From the NCBI GenBank assembly GCA_040289115.1, contig PSKS01000035.1, forward strand, positions 1-25,448: DNA of 25,448 nucleotides. The letters are read 5' to 3'. A program made the translations under genes and the position numbers. The stretch's first letter is position 1; each line of letters opens with the position of its first letter. The notes below the pieces were generated by a model. It was not told where the DNA came from and ran no database searches. It saw only the letters and a list, made by a program, of their open reading frames with translations. Source of the DNA: JAUQQI01 sp040289115. Lineage in GTDB: Bacteria > Chloroflexota > Dehalococcoidia > JAUQQI01. Shown one piece after another: positions 6,936 through 14,514 of the stretch.

Positions 6936-7367
6936 GCGGGCCTCCAGTTCGGCAAGCCGGGTTCGGAGGGCCTTTTCTTCCTCCCAGCGCCGGGTCACGT
7001 CCCGGATGATGGCGGCTATTCCGAGCATCCGGCCGGCGTTATCCTTGACCGGCACGATGGTAAACTCGATGGAGGCCCGACTCCCGTCCTTACGGAGGGC
7101 CGGAACTTTAAGCAGGTCCCGGCCGTACTTGGTCGCCCCCGTCGCCATCACCCGATAATACCCCGCCCAGTGGCGGGCTCGGTGCTTTTCGGGGATAATG
7201 ATGTCGAGGCTCTGGCCGATGGCCTCCGCGGCCGTGTAGCCGAAAGTCTCTTCGGCCCCGGTGTTCCAGAGGACGATCTTGCCTTCCTGGTCGGCGAAGA
7301 TAATGGCATCGTGGGCCTCTTCGACGAGGCGGCGGCAGAGCCATTCGGGAGAAACATTGGCCGACAT
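6918..7367 (-). CDS. Stand-alone PAS domain protein
   Basis: A 149-residue protein that is almost entirely one PAS domain. It opens with EEAHDAIIFADQEGKIVLWN, continues with the FGYTAAEAIGQ helix region and IIPEKHRARH, and ends with RKDGSRASIEFTIVPVKD and GIAAIIRDVTRRWEEEKALR, the S-box/PAC end running into a short charged helix (probably coiled coil). There is no histidine kinase, GGDEF, HTH or phosphatase domain, so it is likely a small sensor acting through a partner. The open frame reaches a GTG at 7379, but I prefer ATG at 7367 because GAGGTGA (7376-7382) gives an eight-base spacer. Its 3' end overlaps the acetyltransferase gene by 18 bases on the opposite strand. Confidence 0.85.
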   Translation of the reverse strand: MSANVSPEWLCRRLVEEAHDAIIFADQEGKIVLWNTGAEETFGYTAAEAIGQSLDIIIPEKHRARHWAGYYRVMATGATKYGRDLLKVPALRKDGSRASIEFTIVPVKDNAGRMLGIAAIIRDVTRRWEEEKALRTRLAELEARLGAAG

Positions 7368-7556
7368 GATCGGCTTCACCTCAAAGGGCAGTCTTTTTAT
7401 TTTAACGCCGGCCCCGGCTTCTCAGTCCTGGATTGTAGGGCCTCACGGCCGTGCGCCCGGGTTGGACCCCAATCGGCTAAGCGGGTAAAACGGGCGGGTT
7501 TTCGGTTATCATTTATCGGTCAGCCTTTAAAGCCCCAGACTCAAGGAGGGTAGCCG

Positions 7557-9920
7557 ATGGTTCAGGTTTCCGGAAGGCTGGTAGGTTCCCCCGTAAGGCG
7601 CACCGAGGACCTCCGACTGGTTACTGGCCGGGGAACCTATGTAGACAACATTAAAATTCCGGGCCTGCTTTTCCTCGGGGTTCTCCGAAGCCCATACCCC
7701 CACGCCCGCATCACCCGGCTGGATGTTTCCCGGGTGGCCCGGGCCCCGGGGGTTCTGGCCGTCCTGACCGGCCAGGACCTGCTGGCCGCCGGCCTCAAGC
7801 CAATGCCTTGCGGCTGGCAGCTCCCCGAGTCGGTGGTTCCCCCGCGGTATGCCCTGGCCCTAGACCGGGTCCGGTACGTGGGTGAGCCGGTGGCGGCGGT
7901 GGTGGCCGAGGGCCGCTACCGGGCCCGGGACCTGCTGGAGCTCATCGATGTAGAATACGAGCCTTTGCCGGCCGTGGTGGACCAAGAGGAGGCCCTCCGG
8001 CCCGGGGCGCCCCAGCTCCACCCCGAGGCCCTGGGAAACCTCTGCTTCAAGCGGACCGTGTCGGGGGGCGATTGGGAGCGGGCGGTTCGGGAGGCCGATG
8101 GGGTGATCAGGCAGCGCTTCGTGGTTCAGCGGCTGGTTCCCAGCCCCATGGAACCCCGGGCAACCACGGCCTGGTACCAGCCGGAGACCGACCAGCTCAC
8201 CCTCTGGGTATCGACCCAGGCTCCCCATCTGGTCCGCCAGTGGCTCTGCGAGGTGATGCCCCACCCTGAGCACAAGGTCCGGGTCATTTCGGGGGATGTT
8301 GGGGGTGGCTTCGGCGCCAAGATCTTTCTCTATCCGGAGGATGTGCTGGTAGCCTTCGCCAGCCGGAAGCTGGGCCGGCCAGTCCGGTGGGTGGAAACCC
8401 GGAGCGAGAACTTCCTGGGAATGACCCACGGCCGGGACCACGTCACTTACCTGGAGGTGGCCTACCGGCGGGACGGGACCATTTTGGGCTTAAAGCTTAC
8501 CACCTATGCCAATATTGGGGCCTATGTGTCACCCTTTGCCATGGTGGTGCCGGGCATCCGGTTTATCTCCATGCTCAGCGGAACCTATGCGGTCCCCAAT
8601 ATCGTCGGGGAAGTCTACGGGGTGTTCACTAACACCGTCCCGGTGGACGCCTACCGCGGCGCCGGTCGGCCCGAGGCCGCCTACTACATCGAGCGGGCGG
8701 TAGACCTGGTGGCGGCCGAGCTCGGGCTCGACCCAACCGACGTCAGGCGCAAGAACTTCATCCCGCCATTCGATAACTACTACCGGACCTCCATCGGCAC
8801 TGTCTACGACAGCGGCGATTACCCGCGGGCCTTAGAAACGCTTTTACAGCTGGCCGGTTATCAAAAGCTGCGGGCCGAGCAGGAGCGGCTTCGGCGGGAG
8901 GGCCGACTGGTGGGGATCGGCCTCTCCACCTACGTGGAGGTTACGGCGGGCGGCCCGAGCGTCGGTTCCGTCCAGGGGGGGAAACGGGCCGGAAACTTCG
9001 AATCGGCCCTAGTTCGGGTTCACCCCTCGGGCAAGGTCACCGTTTACACCGGGGCCCACGCCACCGGCCAGGGCCACGAAACCACCTTCGCCCAGCTCGT
9101 CGCCGACCGCCTGGGCATCCCCTTCGAGGATGTGGAGGTGGTCCACGGGGACACTGCCGCCTTGCCCTACGGCCTGGGCAGTTACGGCAGCCGGACCATT
9201 CAGGTAGCCGGGTCGGCTATCCACCTGGCCTGCGAGCGGGTGCTGGAAAAGGCCCGCAAAATCGCCGCCTACTTGCTGGAGGCAGCCGAGGCCGACATCG
9301 TCTTTGAGAACGGCCGTTTCTTCGTTCGGGGTGCCCCTGGCCGGGCCGTAACCTTCCAGGAGGTGGCCCAGGAGGCCTACATTCCCAGCCGGCTGCCCCC
9401 CGGCTTCGAGCTGGGCCTGGAGGCGGTGGCCTTCTTCGACCCCAGCTCGCCCACCTACCCCTTCGGGGCCCACCTGGCGCTGGTGGAAGTGGACCCTGAG
9501 ACTGGGGCCGTAAAGCTTCTGCGGTACGTGGCCGTAGACGACTGCGGCAAAATCATCAACCCGATGCTTACCGAGGGCCTCGTTCACGGCGGGGTCGCCC
9601 AGGGGGTAGGCCAGACCCTCTGGGAGCGGGCGGTTTACGACGAAAACGGCTACCTACTCACGGGCAGTTTTCTCGATTACGCCGTGCCAGTGGCCGAATA
9701 CTTGCCGGCCTTCGAGACGGAGGCCATCGAGGTTCCGTCTCCGACCAATCCCCTAGGGGCCAAGGGTATCGGCGAGTCGGGCACCATCGGGGCTCCGGCG
9801 GCGGTGGCCAATGCGGTGCTGGATGCCCTTAAGCCCCTGGGCATCCGGCACATCGACACGCCCCTGACACCCGAACGGGTCTGGCGGGCCCTTCAGGAGG
9901 CCCGGGCGGGCCGGTCCTAA
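7557..9920 (+). CDS. Xanthine dehydrogenase-family molybdopterin-binding subunit (CoxL-like)
   Basis: A 787-residue molybdenum hydroxylase large subunit of full length, related to the form II CO-dehydrogenase-like group. Evidence includes the N-terminal GSPVRRTEDLRLVTGRGTYV, the cofactor loop GGGFGAK (249-255), the active-site loop AYRGAGR (365-371) and the catalytic Glu740 in GAKGIGESG. True CO dehydrogenase (form I) has AYRCSFR with a copper-binding Cys, which is absent, so this is a hydroxylase of unknown substrate (aldehyde, purine or N-heterocycle are typical). The ribosome site AAGGAGGG (7543-7550) has a spacer of six. A weak promoter, TTGGAC (7462-7467) with TAAAAC (7486-7491), can be imagined upstream. 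The FAD (CoxM-like) and [2Fe-2S] (CoxS-like) partners are not in the window. The next gene begins five bases after its stop. Confidence 0.92.
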   Translation: MVQVSGRLVGSPVRRTEDLRLVTGRGTYVDNIKIPGLLFLGVLRSPYPHARITRLDVSRVARAPGVLAVLTGQDLLAAGLKPMPCGWQLPESVVPPRYALALDRVRYVGEPVAAVVAEGRYRARDLLELIDVEYEPLPAVVDQEEALRPGAPQLHPEALGNLCFKRTVSGGDWERAVREADGVIRQRFVVQRLVPSPMEPRATTAWYQPETDQLTLWVSTQAPHLVRQWLCEVMPHPEHKVRVISGDVGGGFGAKIFLYPEDVLVAFASRKLGRPVRWVETRSENFLGMTHGRDHVTYLEVAYRRDGTILGLKLTTYANIGAYVSPFAMVVPGIRFISMLSGTYAVPNIVGEVYGVFTNTVPVDAYRGAGRPEAAYYIERAVDLVAAELGLDPTDVRRKNFIPPFDNYYRTSIGTVYDSGDYPRALETLLQLAGYQKLRAEQERLRREGRLVGIGLSTYVEVTAGGPSVGSVQGGKRAGNFESALVRVHPSGKVTVYTGAHATGQGHETTFAQLVADRLGIPFEDVEVVHGDTAALPYGLGSYGSRTIQVAGSAIHLACERVLEKARKIAAYLLEAAEADIVFENGRFFVRGAPGRAVTFQEVAQEAYIPSRLPPGFELGLEAVAFFDPSSPTYPFGAHLALVEVDPETGAVKLLRYVAVDDCGKIINPMLTEGLVHGGVAQGVGQTLWERAVYDENGYLLTGSFLDYAVPVAEYLPAFETEAIEVPSPTNPLGAKGIGESGTIGAPAAVANAVLDALKPLGIRHIDTPLTPERVWRALQEARAGRS

Positions 9921-9925
9921 GAGCG

Positions 9926-11113
9926 ATGCTTCCCGTCGGGGGGATCCGGGTCCTGGACCTTTCCCGCCAGCTTCCGGGGCCCTTCTGCACCTGGCTTCTG
10001 GCCGACCTGGGGGCCGACGTGGTCCGCATCGAGGACCCGGCGGCCATCGCCCGGGCCCGGGGCTCGGGGAGCCGGCCCGCGCCGGCCGAGGCCGGCTACG
10101 ACCCCCAGCGCCAGGTGCTCAACCGCAATAAGCGGAGCATAATTTTAAATTTAAAGGTCCCGGCCGGGCGGGAAGTCTTCTACCGGCTGGCCGAGCGGGC
10201 CGACGTGCTGGTTGAAGGTTTTAGGCCGGGGGTGACCCGGCGGCTGGGCATCGACTACGAGACCTTAGCCGCGAAAAACCCCCGGCTGGTTTATTGTTCC
10301 CTTTCGGGCTGGGGTCAGACCGGCCCTTACCGGGAGGTGGCCGGCCACGACATTAACTACCTGGCGGTGGCCGGGGTCCTGGACCTTACCGGCCCGGCCG
10401 AGGGGCCGCCGGTGATTCCCGGCGTCCAGGTGGCGGACATTGGGGGCGGGGCCCTGCTGGCGGCCTTCGGTATCATGGTGGCCCTCTTCCACCGGGAGCG
10501 TACCGGCCAGGGACAGTATATCGACGTCTCCATGCTAGACGGGATGGTGGCCTGGCTGGGTCATATTATCGGCCGGTTTCTGGGCGGCGAGGTCTGGGGT
10601 CGGGGCCGGGGCCTGCTGAACGGCGGGGTGCCCTGCTACAACGTCTACCCTACGGCCGACGGTAAATACTTAGCCGTGGGGGCCCTGGAGCCGTGGTTCT
10701 GGGCCAACCTCTGCCGGCGGCTCGGCCGGGAAGACCTGATCCCAAAGCAGTTCGCCACCGGCCCCGAGGGGGATGCGGTCCGGGCCGAGCTGGCGGCCAT
10801 CTTTAAGACCAGGACTCGGGACGAATGGGCGGCCGAGCTGATGGGGGCCGACACCTGCGTGGCCCCAGTCAAGGAGCTTGCCGAGGCTTTGGCCGACCCG
10901 CAAGTGCAGGCCCGGCAGATGCTTTTAGAGTTGGAGGACCCCCGCTACGGCCGGGTCCGGCAGGTGGGCTTTCCCATTAAGTTCTCGGCAACCCCGGCTC
11001 GGGTCCGGCACCTGGGCGGGCCCCTGGGGGCGGACACCGAGGCGATTCTGGGGGAGCTGGGCTATTCGGCGGCCGAAATCGAGGGCCTCCGGCAAGCCGG
11101 GGCGATTCAGTAG
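9926..11113 (+). CDS. CaiB/BaiF family protein, alpha-methylacyl-CoA racemase-like
   Basis: A 395-residue family III CoA-transferase/racemase protein. The N-terminal GGIRVLDLSRQLPGPF and LADLGADVVRIEDP, then NRNKRSIILNLK, are family hallmarks. Three residues point to the racemase branch: His141 in AGHDINYLA, Asp171 in ADIGGGAL and Glu255 in GALEPWFW match in order and spacing the His126/Asp156/Glu241 set of the mycobacterial alpha-methylacyl-CoA racemase. Such enzymes invert the 2-methyl centre of branched acyl-CoAs through an enolate. A CoA-transferase role is not excluded. The start ATG is five bases after the molybdenum subunit gene with only a weak ribosome site, suggesting coupling. Its last seven bases overlap the convergent sugar transferase gene. 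Confidence 0.88.
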   Translation: MLPVGGIRVLDLSRQLPGPFCTWLLADLGADVVRIEDPAAIARARGSGSRPAPAEAGYDPQRQVLNRNKRSIILNLKVPAGREVFYRLAERADVLVEGFRPGVTRRLGIDYETLAAKNPRLVYCSLSGWGQTGPYREVAGHDINYLAVAGVLDLTGPAEGPPVIPGVQVADIGGGALLAAFGIMVALFHRERTGQGQYIDVSMLDGMVAWLGHIIGRFLGGEVWGRGRGLLNGGVPCYNVYPTADGKYLAVGALEPWFWANLCRRLGREDLIPKQFATGPEGDAVRAELAAIFKTRTRDEWAAELMGADTCVAPVKELAEALADPQVQARQMLLELEDPRYGRVRQVGFPIKFSATPARVRHLGGPLGADTEAILGELGYSAAEIEGLRQAGAIQ

Positions 11114-12504
11114 GCCCCCCGGCCGGTAATAACGGCCGGAATGGTCTGAAGCAGAATCTTTATATCCAGCCAGATGGACCAGTTGTCGATGTAGTAAAGG
11201 TCCAAAAGGACCATCTCATCGAAGGGAAGGTCGCTGCGGCCCTTCACCTGCCAGAGGCCGGTCAGGCCGGGGGAGACCTCCAGCCGCCGCCGGTGCCAGG
11301 GCTCGTAAAGCTCCCATTCCTCGGGCACCGGTGGCCGGGGTCCCACCAGGCTCATCTCCCCCCGCAGCACGTTGATGAGCTGGGGGATCTCGTCTAGGCT
11401 GAGCCGGCGCAGAATGCGGCCCACCCGGGTTCGGCGGGGGTCGTTGCGAATCTTAAAGAGGGGTCCGCTGGCCTCGTTAAGGTCTTTAAGCTTTTCCTTT
11501 TCCTGTTCGGCCCCCACGTACATGGACCGGAACTTGTAGAGGACGAACGGCCGGCCGTTTTTCCCCACCCGAACCTGCCGGATGAGGGCAGGGCCGGGCG
11601 AATCAAGCCGGATGAGCAGGGCGATAAGAAGCCAGAGGGGTAGAAGGCCCAGCAAGACCAAGCTGGCCACGGCGATATCGATGGCCCGCTTAACCAGCAG
11701 GCTAGTGGGACTCAGGTTCTGCGGGCTCAGGCTTACCAGGGGTATCCCGTCCAGGTCGTCGACGTTTACCCGGCGCAGGCTTATCTCGTAAAGGTCCGGT
11801 ACGACCCGGAAGTCGAGGCCGGCCCGGCGGCACCCCCGAACCAGCTCCATCAGCCGCTCGTGGGAGACGTTCGGCTGGGCGATAATGAACTCGTCGACCT
11901 TAAGCTCCCGGGCAACCTTCTCGGCGGCGCTGAGGGGTCCGAGCCAGCGGAACCGGCCAATATCGTCGGTCACGTGGTCGTCGAGGAAGCCCAGGAGCCG
12001 GCAGTCCCGCCCACCCCCCGTGGTCAAGGTGTGCATTACCAGCTGGGCCAGGGGGCCTGCCCCGATCACCACCGTCTGCCGGACGCCAATGCCCCGCCGC
12101 CACAAGAAGGCCAGGACCCACCGCCCGCCCAGCCGGAAGGCGAGGGTAAAGGTGACCCCGGCGGCCCAGGCAATGATGAACAAAAGCCGCGAATAAGGGT
12201 AGCCGTAGTAAAGAAAGGCGGCCGCCAGCAGCAGCATCGACCCAACGCTGGTGGAGGCCACCAGCTTGCCTGCCTCATCCAGGAACGAGCCCCGGAACGG
12301 CCGGCCGTACACTCCAGCAATGCCGTGGCTGACGGTAAGCAGGGCGGCGAAGGCCACCTGGAGGGGCACCAGGTCGGCGTAGGGGACAAAGCTGGCCTCC
12401 GGCACTTCCCGGCCCAGCTCCAAGATGTACCGGCCGTAGTAGGCCAGGGCAAAGGCGCCGTTCAGCAAGACGAAATCGGCCAGGGCGACGGTAACCCTAA
12501 GCAT
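11107..12504 (-). CDS. Polyprenyl-phosphate sugar-1-phosphate transferase (WbaP/WcaJ type)
   Basis: A 465-residue initiating transferase of the polyisoprenyl-phosphate hexose-1-phosphate transferase family. It moves a sugar-1-phosphate from a nucleotide sugar to undecaprenyl phosphate, the first step of glycan assembly. The N-terminal half has about four hydrophobic helices (1-135) and a Rossmann-like soluble domain (VVIGAGPLAQ, 145-154). The C-terminal catalytic part follows the hydrophobic re-entrant segment at 277-300 and carries YKFRSM (323-328), SLDEIPQLINVL with the Asp-Glu dyad (371-372), MSLVGPRP (384-391) and GLTGLWQV (413-420). ATG at 12504 is preferred because GAGGGG lies five to six bases upstream; an in-frame TTG is at 12516. 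It is the last gene of the minus-strand block. Confidence 0.93.
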   Translation of the reverse strand: MLRVTVALADFVLLNGAFALAYYGRYILELGREVPEASFVPYADLVPLQVAFAALLTVSHGIAGVYGRPFRGSFLDEAGKLVASTSVGSMLLLAAAFLYYGYPYSRLLFIIAWAAGVTFTLAFRLGGRWVLAFLWRRGIGVRQTVVIGAGPLAQLVMHTLTTGGGRDCRLLGFLDDHVTDDIGRFRWLGPLSAAEKVARELKVDEFIIAQPNVSHERLMELVRGCRRAGLDFRVVPDLYEISLRRVNVDDLDGIPLVSLSPQNLSPTSLLVKRAIDIAVASLVLLGLLPLWLLIALLIRLDSPGPALIRQVRVGKNGRPFVLYKFRSMYVGAEQEKEKLKDLNEASGPLFKIRNDPRRTRVGRILRRLSLDEIPQLINVLRGEMSLVGPRPPVPEEWELYEPWHRRRLEVSPGLTGLWQVKGRSDLPFDEMVLLDLYYIDNWSIWLDIKILLQTIPAVITGRGAY

Positions 12505-12521
12505 CGTGCCCCTCAAGGGTT

Positions 12522-13532
12522 TCAGGCGGGTAGAAGCCCGCCCTCTTCCCCAAGCTCTTTAAGGGCTCCGACAAGCTCCTCAACGCCCACCGGAACCGCT
12601 CCCACCTTCCCTACCACCAGGCCGGCCGCGACCGCCGCCACCCAGGCCGACTGGACCAGGCTTGCCCCGGCCGCCAGGCCCAGGGTGAGGGCGGCGATGG
12701 TGGTATCCCCGGCCCCGGTCACGTCCCGGACCTCCCGCCGGCCCACGGCCGGGACCACCTCCGGGGCCGCCCCGGGCCGGAAGAGCATCATCCCCTTCTC
12801 GCCCATGGTCACCACCAGGTTAGCGCACTTCAGCCGCTCGAGAAGGCCTTGCCCGGCCGCGGCCACATCCTCGTATCCCGAGAGGCGCCGGCCGAGGACC
12901 GCCTCCGCCTCCCGCAGGTTCGGCTTCACCAGCTCGACCCCCTGATATTCGAAAAACTGCTCCAGTTTCGGGTCCGCCGTCCGGAGCAGGCCCCGCCGGC
13001 CTGCCCGGGCCTTCACCTCGGCGATCACCCTGGGGGTGAGGGCTCCCTTGTTGTAGTCCTCAAAGAGCACCGCATCCGCCCCGGTCAGGAGGCTTTCCAG
13101 CCTGTCCAGCAGCTCGTCCTCGACGGCCGGGGGGATGGGGCCGGTGAACTCCCGGTCCGCCCGGACCACCTGCTGGTTGTGGGCGATAATGCGGGTTTTG
13201 AGGGTGGTGGGACGGTCGGGGTCGGTGACGAGGCCGGCGTCGTCGATCCCCAGGCTTGCCAGGGCCTCCCGGAGGAGCCGGGCGGCGTGGTCGGCCCCCA
13301 CAACCCCCACCAGAACGGGCTCGGCCCCCAGGGCCTTGATGTTGGCGGCCACGTTGGCCGCCCCACCCGGCCGGACCGTCTGGTCCTTGACCTCAACCAC
13401 CGGGACCGGGGCCTCCGGGGAGATGCGGGTCACGGTGCCCCAGAGGTACTCGTCGAGCATCACGTCGCCCACCACGACGACGCGCTTGGCCTGCCAGTTT
13501 CGGATGATGGCGGTGAGCTCCTTTGCGCCCAT
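12522..13532 (-). CDS. hldE: D-glycero-beta-D-manno-heptose-7-phosphate kinase (kinase-only HldE/RfaE)
   Basis: A 336-residue PfkB-type kinase matching the N-terminal half of HldE. Evidence: RVVVVGDVMLDEYLWG (17-32), RISPEAPVPVVEV (36-48), GGAAN (56-60), VKPNLREAE (202-210), the anion-hole and catalytic TGAGDT (272-277), and VGKVGAVPV near the end. It phosphorylates heptose-7-phosphate at O-1 in ADP-heptose or GDP-heptose synthesis. The nucleotidyltransferase half of bifunctional HldE is missing. ATG at 13532 gives the usual family N-terminus; the open frame reaches a TTG at 13565 that overlaps the previous stop by eight bases, and GGTGGAG lies 12 bases before the ATG. Together with gmhA two genes upstream, it supplies two steps of heptose activation. 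Whether the product is the beta-1-phosphate (HldE) or alpha-1-phosphate (HddA-type) cannot be seen, but the sequence looks HldE-like. Confidence 0.87.
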   Translation of the reverse strand: MGAKELTAIIRNWQAKRVVVVGDVMLDEYLWGTVTRISPEAPVPVVEVKDQTVRPGGAANVAANIKALGAEPVLVGVVGADHAARLLREALASLGIDDAGLVTDPDRPTTLKTRIIAHNQQVVRADREFTGPIPPAVEDELLDRLESLLTGADAVLFEDYNKGALTPRVIAEVKARAGRRGLLRTADPKLEQFFEYQGVELVKPNLREAEAVLGRRLSGYEDVAAAGQGLLERLKCANLVVTMGEKGMMLFRPGAAPEVVPAVGRREVRDVTGAGDTTIAALTLGLAAGASLVQSAWVAAVAAGLVVGKVGAVPVGVEELVGALKELGEEGGLLPA

Positions 13533-13557
13533 GGCGACGAATTTCTCCACCGGAGGT

Positions 13558-14514
13558 TCACTCAAGGTCTTCGATCAGGGCCTGGGCCAGCAGGGGCACC
13601 ATCAGCTCGTGGTGGCCGGTGATGTGGATCCCCCGGCCCCCCTGCAGGGTGGGCCGCCGCAGCACGTTCTCCGACGGTCGGTAGTGACGCAGCATATCCA
13701 AGTTTACCGTGGTAAAGTTCTCGACCCGGTGGCCCAGGTTGCGGGCCAGGTTGAGGGCCTTGAGGAAGACCTCGGGCAAGACCACGGCCGACCCGACGTT
13801 AAGATAAACACCCCCTTCCAGCCGGGCCACCAGGCCGGCAAATCGTAGAAAGTCCTCGAAGCTGGCCGCCCCCAGGGCATCGCCCCGGGCAGCCGGGTGC
13901 ATGTGGATGATGTCGGCCCCGATGGTAACGTGGAGGGTGGCGGGGATGCCCCGCCGGTAGGCCTGGGCCAGCAGGCTTATGTCCGCATTGGGAGCATTGA
14001 GCTCCAGGATTCTCCGGCCGACCACCTCCCCCCAGCCGGTCCCGGTGGCCATGGCTTCAACGGCGCACTCGTTGAGAAAGCGGCCCGTCTCCTCGGCCAT
14101 GCCGAAAGTCCCATCGGCCAGGCCCTCGGCGACATCCTCGGAAGTCTGCCCTACCAGGGCCAGCTCGAAGTCATGGATGGCCCCGGCTCCGTTCATGGCC
14201 AGGCCGTCCACGTAGCCGGCATCCATCAGGCCGATGATGACGGGGCTAAGCCCGACCTTTATAACGTGGGCGCCCAGACCCCACACCACTGGCCGGCCCG
14301 CCGCCCGGGCCGCCCGGATGGCCCGCACCACCGCCCGCAGGTCCTCGGCCGCCAGAATCCGGGGCAGGCGGCCGAAAAACTCCCGGAAGGAGCTTCCCGG
14401 CCGCGGCAGCCCGGCCAGGGCCTCCCGAAAAACCCTGCTGGGCCGGGCCTGGAGGGGAACGGTCCGGGCCCGGCGGTGGTCCAGGCGGGGGAATTCAGGC
14501 GGCTCCGTCGGCAA
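13558..14514 (-). CDS. Unrecognised 318-residue protein inside the heptose cassette
   Basis: I do not assign a function. The protein is soluble, with no signal peptide or membrane helix, and looks like a Rossmann-type alpha/beta enzyme. Striking conserved-looking segments are PVVWGLGAHVIKVGLSPVII, LAMNGAGAIHDFELAL, HVTIGADIIHMHPAARG, GVYLNVGSAVVLPEVFLKAL and HITGHHELMVPLL. The many His, Asp, Asn and Gly residues in loops suggest a catalytic site. The layout loosely recalls the deoxyhypusine synthase-like NAD-binding superfamily, but the catalytic lysine motif of true deoxyhypusine synthase is not visible. The start is TTG at 14514, supported by GGAGG (14521-14525, spacer 6). It overlaps the end of gmhA by 20 bases and lies directly upstream of the heptose kinase, so a role in heptose or nucleotide-heptose metabolism is inferred from position only. 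Confidence 0.8.
   Translation of the reverse strand: MPTEPPEFPRLDHRRARTVPLQARPSRVFREALAGLPRPGSSFREFFGRLPRILAAEDLRAVVRAIRAARAAGRPVVWGLGAHVIKVGLSPVIIGLMDAGYVDGLAMNGAGAIHDFELALVGQTSEDVAEGLADGTFGMAEETGRFLNECAVEAMATGTGWGEVVGRRILELNAPNADISLLAQAYRRGIPATLHVTIGADIIHMHPAARGDALGAASFEDFLRFAGLVARLEGGVYLNVGSAVVLPEVFLKALNLARNLGHRVENFTTVNLDMLRHYRPSENVLRRPTLQGGRGIHITGHHELMVPLLAQALIEDLE

Noticed and set aside
7444..7453. Palindrome CACGGCCGTG upstream of the molybdenum subunit gene
   Set aside because: Only 10 bp and built from the GGCC background seen everywhere; flanking bases extend the pairing imperfectly. Not enough for an operator claim.
7557..9920. Identification as the aerobic CO dehydrogenase large subunit (coxL)
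   Set aside because: The active-site loop is AYRGAGR, lacking the Cys of AYRCSFR that binds copper in true CO dehydrogenase; coxM and coxS are also absent.
11860..12945. Long plus-strand open frame (361 codons) opposite the sugar transferase and kinase genes
   Set aside because: It lies antisense to two well-identified genes, crosses their boundary, and its translation is low-complexity Arg/Pro/Gly-rich. Such frames are expected from high G+C.
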